Source: a virus
IMG/VR virus record: IMGVR_UViG_3300009158_003091
Location: 1 to 33,587 of that record
Length of the DNA: 33,587 nt
Strand: one strand, 5' to 3'
Made by a program: the position numbers and the translations under genes. A model generated the notes under the pieces. It did not search any database. It worked only from the letters and a program-made list of their open reading frames with translations, and had not been told where the DNA came from. Positions 7,490-12,862 of this stretch are shown here, piece after piece (within the stretch, counting starts at the first letter, position 1; each line of letters starts with the position of its first letter).

Positions 7490-7940
7490 GACTTTCCAAT
7501 AAAGATATCATCTTTGATATGGACTTGTCTAGTCTTTTCAACATTTTCTCAAGATCATCAATCCTTAAATTAATAGATTTTGCAGTGATGCTATTATCAA
7601 AATTAAATTCAAATTGGTTAGGATCTGACTGTGGAACCACTGGTTGTTGCTGTGGTAGAACTCGATTCATTTGAGGAGGCATTTGTTGCATTTGCGGCTG
7701 CACAGGTGCCCTATTAAATTGTTGTGGATGTGCTCCACGAGAGTGTTGATTCGTTTCGGAGATAACACGTTCTGCCAACCTTTGAAATTCGTGCTTCTTT
7801 GGTGATAAAGAAGAATTTGCACTTACAATATTGTTATCAAATTTTGCAATATCGCTATATGTTTGTCCTAGAAATCCGATCAATGTATTTTGAAGCTCGG
7901 CAGGGTCGATATCGGGAAATTCTGATACTAATGGGTCCAT
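7467..7940 (-). CDS. Hypothetical protein with Gln/Pro-rich linker, 157 aa
   Basis: The start is the ATG at 7940; a longer frame to 7967 would begin inside the gp32 terminator hairpin. Residues ~1-60 are acidic and helical. Residues ~70-110 are Gln/Pro/Met-rich low complexity (MQQMPPQMNRVLPQQQ). Residues ~118-150 form a probable coiled coil (INLRIDDLEKMLKRLDKSI). No enzyme motif. Its own promoter sits in and behind the terminator, and it leads the operon that continues with the sliding clamp. Possible scaffolding or replication accessory; not recognised. Confidence 0.65.
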   Translation of the reverse strand: MDPLVSEFPDIDPAELQNTLIGFLGQTYSDIAKFDNNIVSANSSLSPKKHEFQRLAERVISETNQHSRGAHPQQFNRAPVQPQMQQMPPQMNRVLPQQQPVVPQSDPNQFEFNFDNSITAKSINLRIDDLEKMLKRLDKSISKMISLLESHDPQNSQ

Positions 7941-7944
7941 AATA

Positions 7945-7972
7945 TAGATACAAAAAAGCCCCGACATTTCAA
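7945..7972 (-). promoter_or_regulatory. sigma70-type promoter for the clamp operon
   Basis: On the minus strand, TTGAAA (7972-7967), 16 bp, TATCTA (7950-7945), then 4 nt to the ATG at 7940. The -35 box occupies the loop of the gp32 terminator hairpin. Confidence 0.55.
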
Positions 7973-7987
7973 GTGTCGGGGCTTTTT
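7952..7987 (-). terminator. Rho-independent terminator of gene 32
   Basis: Stem arms 7958-7966 and 7974-7982 (GCCCCGACA pairing with TGTCGGGGC), 7-nt loop, and flanking A/T runs that extend the stem and give the U-tract on the minus transcript. It lies 17 bp after the gp32 stop. Confidence 0.9.
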
Positions 7988-8004
7988 AAAAACTCAATTA
8001 AAAA

Positions 8005-8838
8005 CTAGTCGCTCAAGCCTTTGAGCAGTTCATTCACCATTTCATCTGAAATCTCTTCCTTGTCAGAATGAGAAGGAGTAGTTTCAGTTAAGACCTTAAC
8101 AGTGGATGCAACTGTGTGAGGAACTGAAAAATCTTCCTTACAGAGGAAATGTGTTGACCACATATCCATAAGTTCTTCTTCAGACTTTGCCGTGTTAACT
8201 GCACGAAGATCATGAATGCTGTTGTAGATTTCGTTTTGCTTTTCTTCAGAAAGACCAAGATCCATCGGAGAAGTGAAACGACTGCTATCATAAGAAACCC
8301 ATTCACCCTGCTTCTCGACCTTTAGCTTGAGGTTTACACCGTTCGCAGAAAGATCAAAAATCTTGGAACCGAATTCATCAGAATCATCGCCACTGATTGC
8401 AGAAGAAATCATCTTGTCGAGCTTCTTGCCATAACGGAAGATCTTAACAGTTCCATTGTTTTCTGGATTTACGGGATCATCCACAACGTAGACATTAACA
8501 AACCATTGTTCGTTCCACTTAACAGATTCGATCTTTTGCTTTTCTTCAGGTGTGCCCTGATTCTTCATGCGATAGCGTTCCTTGCCAATCGGGTCAGTTT
8601 GGCCGAAAGTCTGAAGACTAAGAGCTGAAACATATTGACCAGTTGCGAAACTGTTCCAACCATGAGTATAGAAATGAAAGAAAGTATTTTCTGGTTCCTT
8701 CACATTTGGAAGTAGACGAAGAACATAGGTATTACCAGCCTTGAACTTTAGGATTTCCTTATATAGAGGATTTCCGCTAGAGGTTTCGCTCTTTGCGAGA
8801 GCTTCTTTGATTGATTGGAACATTGATGCGTTGAACAT
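8005..8838 (-). CDS. 32: Single-stranded DNA-binding protein gp32, zinc-less type
   Basis: A 277-residue ssDNA-binding protein that coats unwound DNA and coordinates replication and recombination. The central OB-fold region is recognisable by WFVNVYVVDDPVNPENNGTVKIFRYGKK (113-139) and a later FDLSANGVNLKLKV segment. The region that forms the Cys/His zinc finger in T4 gp32 is replaced by HGWNSFATGQYVSALSLQTFGQ (59-80), with no cysteine; the only Cys is near residue 240. The C-terminus is acidic and helical (KEEISDEMVNELL), as in the T4 protein-interaction domain. It is transcribed from its own promoter (8906-8933) with a ~60-nt leader and ends at a strong terminator, so it is an independent, probably highly expressed and autoregulated unit. 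Confidence 0.9.
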   Translation of the reverse strand: MFNASMFQSIKEALAKSETSSGNPLYKEILKFKAGNTYVLRLLPNVKEPENTFFHFYTHGWNSFATGQYVSALSLQTFGQTDPIGKERYRMKNQGTPEEKQKIESVKWNEQWFVNVYVVDDPVNPENNGTVKIFRYGKKLDKMISSAISGDDSDEFGSKIFDLSANGVNLKLKVEKQGEWVSYDSSRFTSPMDLGLSEEKQNEIYNSIHDLRAVNTAKSEEELMDMWSTHFLCKEDFSVPHTVASTVKVLTETTPSHSDKEEISDEMVNELLKGLSD

Positions 8839-8899
8839 AGTTAATTTAGTATTTTAGGTTTTTTAGTTAGTTTAATTGATCAGAACCTTTTCTGAACTT
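8839..8899 (-). promoter_or_regulatory. Structured 5' leader of gp32 mRNA (candidate autoregulatory site)
   Basis: The minus-strand leader starts near 8899. A hairpin (stem UCAGAA with UUCUGA, loop AAGG at 8886-8889) lies near the 5' end. Its loop could pair with CCU about 23 nt downstream (8857-8855) to make a small pseudoknot. From there to the AUG the RNA is A/U-rich with repeated ACUAA units and no SD. T4 gp32 represses its own mRNA by nucleating on a 5' pseudoknot and spreading over an unstructured A/U-rich leader; the architecture matches. Function is inferred. Confidence 0.5.
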
Positions 8900-8905
8900 G
8901 TGGAG

Positions 8906-8933
8906 ATCATATCATGCTATTGAGGCTGGTCAA
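8906..8933 (-). promoter_or_regulatory. sigma70-type promoter for gene 32
   Basis: On the minus strand, TTGACC (8933-8928), 16 bp, TATGAT (8911-8906). One of the best matches in the window. It overlaps the 3' end of the upstream gene and, unlike most others, is followed by a long leader. Confidence 0.75.
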
Positions 8934-9225
8934 CAGTTTTTTGAGATTCTTTGTAGATTTTATAAACCGTAATGGCTTTTTGAGTCGTAAAGAACTTGAG
9001 CGGAAAGGTTTGCCCTTCTGGATAAATCTTGAATGGAGCCAAGAAAAATTCGTTGATGTTCACCTCTTTATGTTTGGTGAAGAACATTTCTAGCTTTTGC
9101 AGGCACAGTGCCGTGGTATCATTAATCTTGGAGAATTCTTGCCTTAGCTTGAAAGGCAGGTTTTTTGCCCTTCTTGACACGCTTAGGTGCGCGTTGTAAA
9201 TTTTCTTTTGTAAATCCGTACACAT
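8917..9225 (-). CDS. C-terminal part of a conserved phage hypothetical protein (possibly split by frameshift)
   Basis: A 102-residue frame with a coherent, family-like sequence: LQKKIYNAHLSVSRRAKNLPFKLRQEF, then LEMFFTKHKEVNINEFFLAPFKIYPEG and FFTTQKAITVYKIYKES. I recall this (FKxR, FF, APFKIYP, TQKAI..Y) as a widespread T4-like phage family of longer proteins. The frame starts at ATG 9225, which overlaps the upstream gene by 104 bp in the +1 frame. A weak SD (AGGA, 9 nt before the ATG) exists. The large overlap and the apparent lack of an N-terminus suggest that this and the 9499 frame are one gene joined by a +1 shift, broken by mutation, or miscalled. The gp32 promoter lies in its 3' end. 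Confidence 0.65.
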   Translation of the reverse strand: MCTDLQKKIYNAHLSVSRRAKNLPFKLRQEFSKINDTTALCLQKLEMFFTKHKEVNINEFFLAPFKIYPEGQTFPLKFFTTQKAITVYKIYKESQKTVDQPQ

Positions 9226-9499
9226 CTTTCTTAATCCTAGTACCCTGATTTGAATTTAAATATTTTGAAATATATTTGCTTTTGGAAATGGTGGCATCGT
9301 AATCGATAAAATATTTGAATAGATCGTAATCGTTATCGATTGTAAGCATGTATTTTAATAAAATTTTATATGCATCGTTTTTTAACACCAATAAAAAAAT
9401 ATTGGGTAGATTCATCTTTTTACCATTAATGGTGCAGATTAAACTACAGAAGCATAAAAAATTATGTGTATTTTCATTCTTATTCGAATCCAAATCCAT
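9122..9499 (-). CDS. Hypothetical protein, probably N-terminal part of the split gene
   Basis: A 125-residue frame preceded by a predicted promoter with 8 nt to the ATG. Residues ~30-95 look like an ordinary helical protein (LPNIFLLVLKNDAYKILLKYML, DLFKYFIDYDATISKSKYISKYL). The last ~30 residues overlap the 9225 frame and become a featureless basic tail (KRVKKGKKPAFQAKARILQD), as expected when a frame runs past a shift. The natural junction would be near 9215 (after KKDVYG), moving into the +1 frame. Alternatively this is an intact gene that overlaps its neighbour. Confidence 0.55.
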   Translation of the reverse strand: MDLDSNKNENTHNFLCFCSLICTINGKKMNLPNIFLLVLKNDAYKILLKYMLTIDNDYDLFKYFIDYDATISKSKYISKYLNSNQGTRIKKDVYGFTKENLQRAPKRVKKGKKPAFQAKARILQD

Positions 9500-9507
9500 C
9501 TTGAATT

Positions 9508-9535
9508 GATTTAATCATTATAGATTTAAAATCAA
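9508..9535 (-). promoter_or_regulatory. sigma70-type promoter for the 9499 gene
   Basis: On the minus strand, TTGATT (9535-9530), 16 bp, TAAATC (9513-9508), 8 nt to the ATG. Confidence 0.5.
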
Positions 9536-9536
9536 A

Positions 9537-10226
9537 TTATTTATTATATTCCTTTAAGAAGGCTTCGTTGCTTTCAGCCCATTTTTTGTCGTGAATTGAA
9601 AGAAGCCCCGGTGAACTATGGATCACATGAATTGGATATACACCCAATCTAAGGCCCTGACGATTTGCATCAATACAACTAGAAATATCATAATGATGGA
9701 ATGTATAATTCTCGTTAAACTTCCAGTTAGTTTTTGTTACAGTTGGGATATGAATTGCCATGAATAAGCCGTCCATAATAGCCACTCGGGATGGAGTAGG
9801 TCCAAAAGGAGTAGTCATAGTCTGATTTTTATTGCCCGCAGGATGTGCAACTTCTCCTCTTTGTTGGTTTCTTTCAGTCATAATATGCCACAATGCAGGA
9901 TTTTTTAGTACTGGATTCAGTCCTCCAGCAAGACCAATAATATTATAATTCAACTGCTTGTGAGCACTGGAAAGTTTTTCGTATAGTTTCAGATCATCAA
10001 TGTATACGTCATCGTGTACACATACCACGAATTCAACTTCACTGTCTTTATACTCTTGAAGTTTCCTGTTGTATATCACAGGCATTCCTTCTTTATTATT
10101 CCAAATAATATCTAATTTAACATTTGGAGTGTTCAAACCATCTGAATATGATCTGTATAATGGAAGAGTATGTGCTTCTTCTTGTAATTTTCTAGTTCCT
10201 GATACTAATACTACTTTTGGACTCAT
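9537..10226 (-). CDS. Glycosyltransferase-like protein (GT-A fold), 229 aa
   Basis: The N-terminal part has a GT-A style beta/alpha core, with VVLVSGTRKLQEE at the start and FVVCVHDDVYI at residues 67-76, where HDD is the metal/sugar-nucleotide binding site. Later segments (GLAGG, then MDGLFMAIH and FHHYDISSCIDANRQGLRLGVYPIHVIHSS) match small phage/bacterial glycosyltransferase-like proteins of the family with a conserved HxDxxxP/Y core. It would transfer a sugar to phage DNA, virion protein or a host glycan; the acceptor is unknown. ATG at 10226 is 6 nt behind a predicted promoter. It is an isolated gene among replication genes and divergent from the late gene at 10272. Confidence 0.7.
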   Translation of the reverse strand: MSPKVVLVSGTRKLQEEAHTLPLYRSYSDGLNTPNVKLDIIWNNKEGMPVIYNRKLQEYKDSEVEFVVCVHDDVYIDDLKLYEKLSSAHKQLNYNIIGLAGGLNPVLKNPALWHIMTERNQQRGEVAHPAGNKNQTMTTPFGPTPSRVAIMDGLFMAIHIPTVTKTNWKFNENYTFHHYDISSCIDANRQGLRLGVYPIHVIHSSPGLLSIHDKKWAESNEAFLKEYNK

Positions 10227-10232
10227 TAATAA

Positions 10233-10260
10233 AGTTTATCAAAAAAGAATCCATTTTCAA
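10233..10260 (-). promoter_or_regulatory. sigma70-type promoter for the 10226 gene
   Basis: On the minus strand, TTGAAA (10260-10255), 16 bp, TAAACT (10238-10233), 6 nt to the ATG. It abuts the plus-strand late box at 10261. Confidence 0.6.
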
Positions 10261-10268
10261 TAAATAAT
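10261..10268 (+). promoter_or_regulatory. Late-type promoter box TAAATAAT for the 10272 gene
   Basis: TAAATAAT followed by GTT and the ATG at 10272; first T 11 nt before the start. Preceded by A, giving ATAAATAAT, the closest match here to T4 TATAAATA. Confidence 0.65.
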
Positions 10269-10271
10269 GTT

Positions 10272-10994
10272 ATGAGTATTCTTAATCGACCCGGTTGGGC
10301 CAATCGCAAACTTATTAATGAAGGACGAGTTTACCAAGATGAACTAAAACGTAGGATCTTGGATCTCTTTGATCGTCCTTCATTGGGTCGTTCACCAAAT
10401 TATGTTGTGGATAATATTTACAACACCCTTCGTTCCCAAAATAATAACGAAGATTTTGATACCAGCAGCATCAATGATGAAGATATTATCAAAATCACTA
10501 TTGATACTGCACAGAATATCAGCCGTGGACAATGCAAGCCACAGTTAAAAATTCAGATTTCTACTGTTTCTGGAGAAGAAGAATCCGAAATGGTGCATGA
10601 TGAAGAAGAGCATGAAGAAGAGCATGAAGATCCAGTTCAAGCTGCCATGATGTTTGGTACGGAACAACCAGTCGAAGCAGAATCTGAACAAGAACCCGAA
10701 GCTCAAGGTTCTGAAGAATACCAAGAAATGGAATCCGAAGAACCAGAGGAAGAAGATGAAGAATCACTTGATATGGAAGGTGAAGAATCCGCAGAACAAG
10801 TTAAAACTTGTAAATGTGCCGAGACTCAATCAATTGGATCTGTAGGTTCTCCAAATGCTCAACCCAAGAGGAAACAAGAACCAGTTAAAGAAGCTGTAAA
10901 ACTTTCTCCCAAAGCAGTAAATCAGTTGCTCCAAGAAAATTATATTAAGTCTAGGCAGCATAAATTTACCATCGAAGAAAAATATCGATTCTAA
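10272..10994 (+). CDS. Late protein with long acidic domain, 240 aa
   Basis: Three regions are visible. Residues 1-95 are a basic-to-neutral folded domain (GWANRKLINEGRVYQDELKRRILDLFDRP). Residues ~100-175 are an extremely Glu/Asp-rich low-complexity stretch with almost no basic residues. Residues ~178-240 contain CKCAE, then a basic helical end (KLSPKAVNQLLQENYIKSRQHKF). This polarity resembles scaffolding, decoration or histone-chaperone-like proteins, but no family is recognised. A late box sits directly on the start codon and a strong terminator follows the stop by ~5 bp, so it is a monocistronic late unit inserted between minus-strand replication genes. Confidence 0.7.
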   Translation: MSILNRPGWANRKLINEGRVYQDELKRRILDLFDRPSLGRSPNYVVDNIYNTLRSQNNNEDFDTSSINDEDIIKITIDTAQNISRGQCKPQLKIQISTVSGEEESEMVHDEEEHEEEHEDPVQAAMMFGTEQPVEAESEQEPEAQGSEEYQEMESEEPEEEDEESLDMEGEESAEQVKTCKCAETQSIGSVGSPNAQPKRKQEPVKEAVKLSPKAVNQLLQENYIKSRQHKFTIEEKYRF

Positions 10995-10998
10995 AAGA

Positions 10999-11025
10999 AA
11001 AGGCCACCTTTTGGGTGGCCTTTTT
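10999..11025. terminator. Bidirectional terminator between convergent genes
   Basis: A 10-bp stem, arms 10999-11008 and 11014-11023 (AAAGGCCACC with its complement), 5-nt loop, with A and T runs on the two sides. It serves the plus-strand gene ending at 10994 and the minus-strand gene ending at 11027. Confidence 0.9.
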
Positions 11026-11026
11026 G

Positions 11027-11251
11027 TTATCCGTGTAGGATTACTTGTCCTTTGAAATTTTCTTGCAGCACTAAACTTCGTGCTGTTTCTAAAATATTCT
11101 GAATTGGAATATTTTGCCAATTCAGAATTCTTGTATCGGCATTTCCAACCTTAATAACCAAAACATTAGATTCTGCATGTACCGCAACAGATTTTCCTGT
11201 TTTAGAAAATTCGGAGAAAATCAAAGAGGAAACATCATTTAGATTATTCAT
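11027..11251 (-). CDS. Small hypothetical protein co-transcribed with uvsX, 74 aa
   Basis: The ATG at 11251 is chosen because the best SD in the window, GGAGGTGA, lies 5 nt upstream, within the last codons of uvsX; an upstream start at 11275 lacks this support. The start overlaps the uvsX stop by 8 bp, indicating translational coupling. The protein is a small alpha/beta fold (VSSLIFSEFSKTGKSVAVHAESNVLVIKVGN, then a helix and LQENFKGQVILHG). Not recognised. Its position suggests a recombination accessory role. Confidence 0.7.
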   Translation of the reverse strand: MNNLNDVSSLIFSEFSKTGKSVAVHAESNVLVIKVGNADTRILNWQNIPIQNILETARSLVLQENFKGQVILHG

Positions 11252-12380
11252 GTGAGTCACCTCCTTCAATTTCAACTTCTTCGGATTCTACTTCTAATTC
11301 TTTTTGTTTGATTTCTTTATCTTGCATAGCAGAATAAACCCATTCTGTTTTGATTCGTTCTTCCAGCAATGGAATAATCTTGCTGTCCCAGAATTCAGAA
11401 TCATTTATAAAAGTCTTGGCATATCCAATCTTTTCACCATTAAAAACATAAGTAGATCCAGTTTGTTGAAGAACTCCTAAATCTACTGCTAGTTCTAGAA
11501 GACCATAATATTTGTCTACTCCTGTACTGAAAGACAGATAAATTTCTCCTTGTAGATATTGCTTGATGAAGCGATTCTTGGAAGTCAATGCACGCAAAAG
11601 AATTCCCACATAATTTTTCTGGAGAGCAGCAACAGAACCAGTTTCTGATTTGACTTCAGCTTCTTTAATAGGCTTTCTGGAAATCTGAACAGAAAGACTA
11701 GGCATATAAATAGTGCTCTTTCCACCACTCATAGTCTTAATAAGTGTTGGATGCATTTCTGAAGGATTATCATAAACATGATTTGTAATAACAATTCCAG
11801 TTTTAGTAATTGCAGCTAATTGGGTGCATGTTTGCAATAGAGATTTGATTGCGCGTGCCCTAGTCCCCATATCCACAGAACTAGAATCTTTTTCAATTCG
11901 AGCATTTTCAATTGAACTTTGTAGATTCCCAAGAGAATCAATTGCGATAATAAATTTACCTTCGAGTTTATTTTCGCGAACTGCTGTGAGGAATTTATGA
12001 ATACTATTACGACATTGTTCTACATTGAATACAGGAACATACTTAACTTTTGATGCATCCAAACCCAATCGTTCAGCACTATCCGCATCAATAGCATTTT
12101 CAGTATCGAAAATAACAGCAGTCAATCCTTTCTTCTGGGCATTTGCCAGAATCTTCTGAACAAACAAACTTTTTCCTGTTTGGGATTCTCCATATAGCAT
12201 GGTCACCCTTCCCATCGGGATTCCCCCATCTCGGAGCTTTCCACTCATGATTCCATTCAAAACATACGAACCTGTATCAATCCATGAATCAACCCGGCTA
12301 AGGCTAGTTTTATCCAAAAAGCTAGCAAATGGATTACCTTCTTCTAGAGTTTCTAATACTTTACTGATGTCTTTATCCAT
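11244..12380 (-). CDS. uvsX: UvsX recombinase (RecA/Rad51 family)
   Basis: A 378-residue strand-exchange ATPase that forms filaments on ssDNA for recombination-dependent replication and repair. The RecA core shows Walker A GESQTGKS (64-71), an acidic VIFDTENAID segment, Walker B-type FIIAIDSLGNL, and a conserved ITNHVY plus MSGGKSTIYM region. The C-terminus is acidic (EVESEEVEIEGGDSHE), as in T4 UvsX. T4 UvsX is 391 aa. ATG at 12380 is 7 nt behind a predicted promoter. A small gene overlaps its stop and uses an SD inside its 3' end. Its loader UvsY and helicase partner UvsW are encoded ~10 kb away in this window. Confidence 0.93.
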   Translation of the reverse strand: MDKDISKVLETLEEGNPFASFLDKTSLSRVDSWIDTGSYVLNGIMSGKLRDGGIPMGRVTMLYGESQTGKSLFVQKILANAQKKGLTAVIFDTENAIDADSAERLGLDASKVKYVPVFNVEQCRNSIHKFLTAVRENKLEGKFIIAIDSLGNLQSSIENARIEKDSSSVDMGTRARAIKSLLQTCTQLAAITKTGIVITNHVYDNPSEMHPTLIKTMSGGKSTIYMPSLSVQISRKPIKEAEVKSETGSVAALQKNYVGILLRALTSKNRFIKQYLQGEIYLSFSTGVDKYYGLLELAVDLGVLQQTGSTYVFNGEKIGYAKTFINDSEFWDSKIIPLLEERIKTEWVYSAMQDKEIKQKELEVESEEVEIEGGDSHE

Positions 12381-12387
12381 AGCCTAT

Positions 12388-12415
12388 ATGTTAGCACGAG
12401 CCCATATCAATACAA
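12388..12415 (-). promoter_or_regulatory. sigma70-type promoter for uvsX
   Basis: On the minus strand, TTGTAT (12415-12410), 16 bp, TAACAT (12393-12388), 7 nt to the ATG. The -35 lies immediately beyond the terminator of the upstream gene. Confidence 0.5.
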
Positions 12416-12416
12416 G

Positions 12417-12448
12417 AAAAAACCACCAGAAAATTAATTCTGGTGGTT
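12417..12448 (-). terminator. Rho-independent terminator after the 12823 gene
   Basis: An 11-bp stem, arms 12421-12431 and 12438-12448 (AACCACCAGAA with its complement), 6-nt loop. The A-run at 12417-12420 gives the U-tract for minus-strand transcription. Separates the small gene from uvsX. Confidence 0.88.
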
Positions 12449-12472
12449 TAACCATTTCATCTTATGTCTCTT

Positions 12473-12823
12473 TTATGCTTCGTCAAAAAGTTTAACTGTA
12501 GGAGCGGCTCCAGCTTCAGGTTGAGCAGGAGCTGGATTAAATACACGAGTATATTGTTCCATCAAACGTGCATCAATCGTAACATTCCCAGTAGTAATAG
12601 AAGCTAGATTGAATGTCCATTCAGTACCAGAACCGCGAACAGATTGATCAATAAATTCCGCAAAAAACAAAGGAATTAATTGAACTTGAAGTTGACCATT
12701 CTGGGTTTGTGAAACATTAATCATCGCTGGGTTCTTCACAGTTACCTGTGAATCCGTAGATGATACTTGTTCTCCGAGAATAGTTCGTCCAATCGAATCA
12801 ATAAATGTAATAGTGTTACTCAT
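12473..12823 (-). CDS. Small Lsm-like conserved phage protein, 116 aa
   Basis: Residues ~4-60 read as a small five-strand barrel with an Sm1-like signature: ITFIDSIGRTILGEQ, then D-S-Q-V-T-V-K-N-P-A, and a second block LQVQLIPLFFAEFI. This resembles the phage Lsm/Hfq-like proteins found next to polymerase genes; I believe similar proteins occur in cyanophage-type T4 relatives. The C-terminal ~40 residues are Pro/Ala-rich and end VKLFDEA. It has its own promoter and terminator, so it is a single-gene unit between uvsX and gene 43. RNA binding or translational control is inferred from fold resemblance only. Confidence 0.7.
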   Translation of the reverse strand: MSNTITFIDSIGRTILGEQVSSTDSQVTVKNPAMINVSQTQNGQLQVQLIPLFFAEFIDQSVRGSGTEWTFNLASITTGNVTIDARLMEQYTRVFNPAPAQPEAGAAPTVKLFDEA

Positions 12824-12834
12824 AGTTCAATATA

Positions 12835-12862
12835 ATATTAACATCCGTCAATTCGTTTTCAA
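12835..12862 (-). promoter_or_regulatory. sigma70-type promoter for the 12823 gene
   Basis: On the minus strand, TTGAAA (12862-12857), 16 bp, TAATAT (12840-12835), 11 nt to the ATG. The -35 overlaps the stop of gene 43. Confidence 0.55.

Noticed and set aside
7941-7967. Longer 5' extension of the 157-aa gene to 7967
   Set aside because: That start lies inside the gp32 terminator hairpin; the ATG at 7940 follows the promoter.
9537-10226. Plus-strand and minus-strand small frames overlapping the large genes (for example within the polymerase, gp46, UvsW and NHL genes)
   Set aside because: They lack promoters, starts with SD or late boxes, and protein-like composition; they are shadows of the annotated genes.
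12388-12409. Alternative uvsX promoter TTGATA-16-TATAGG
   Set aside because: Its -10 would end 2 nt before the ATG, putting the transcript start inside the gene; TTGTAT-16-TAACAT leaves the usual 7 nt.
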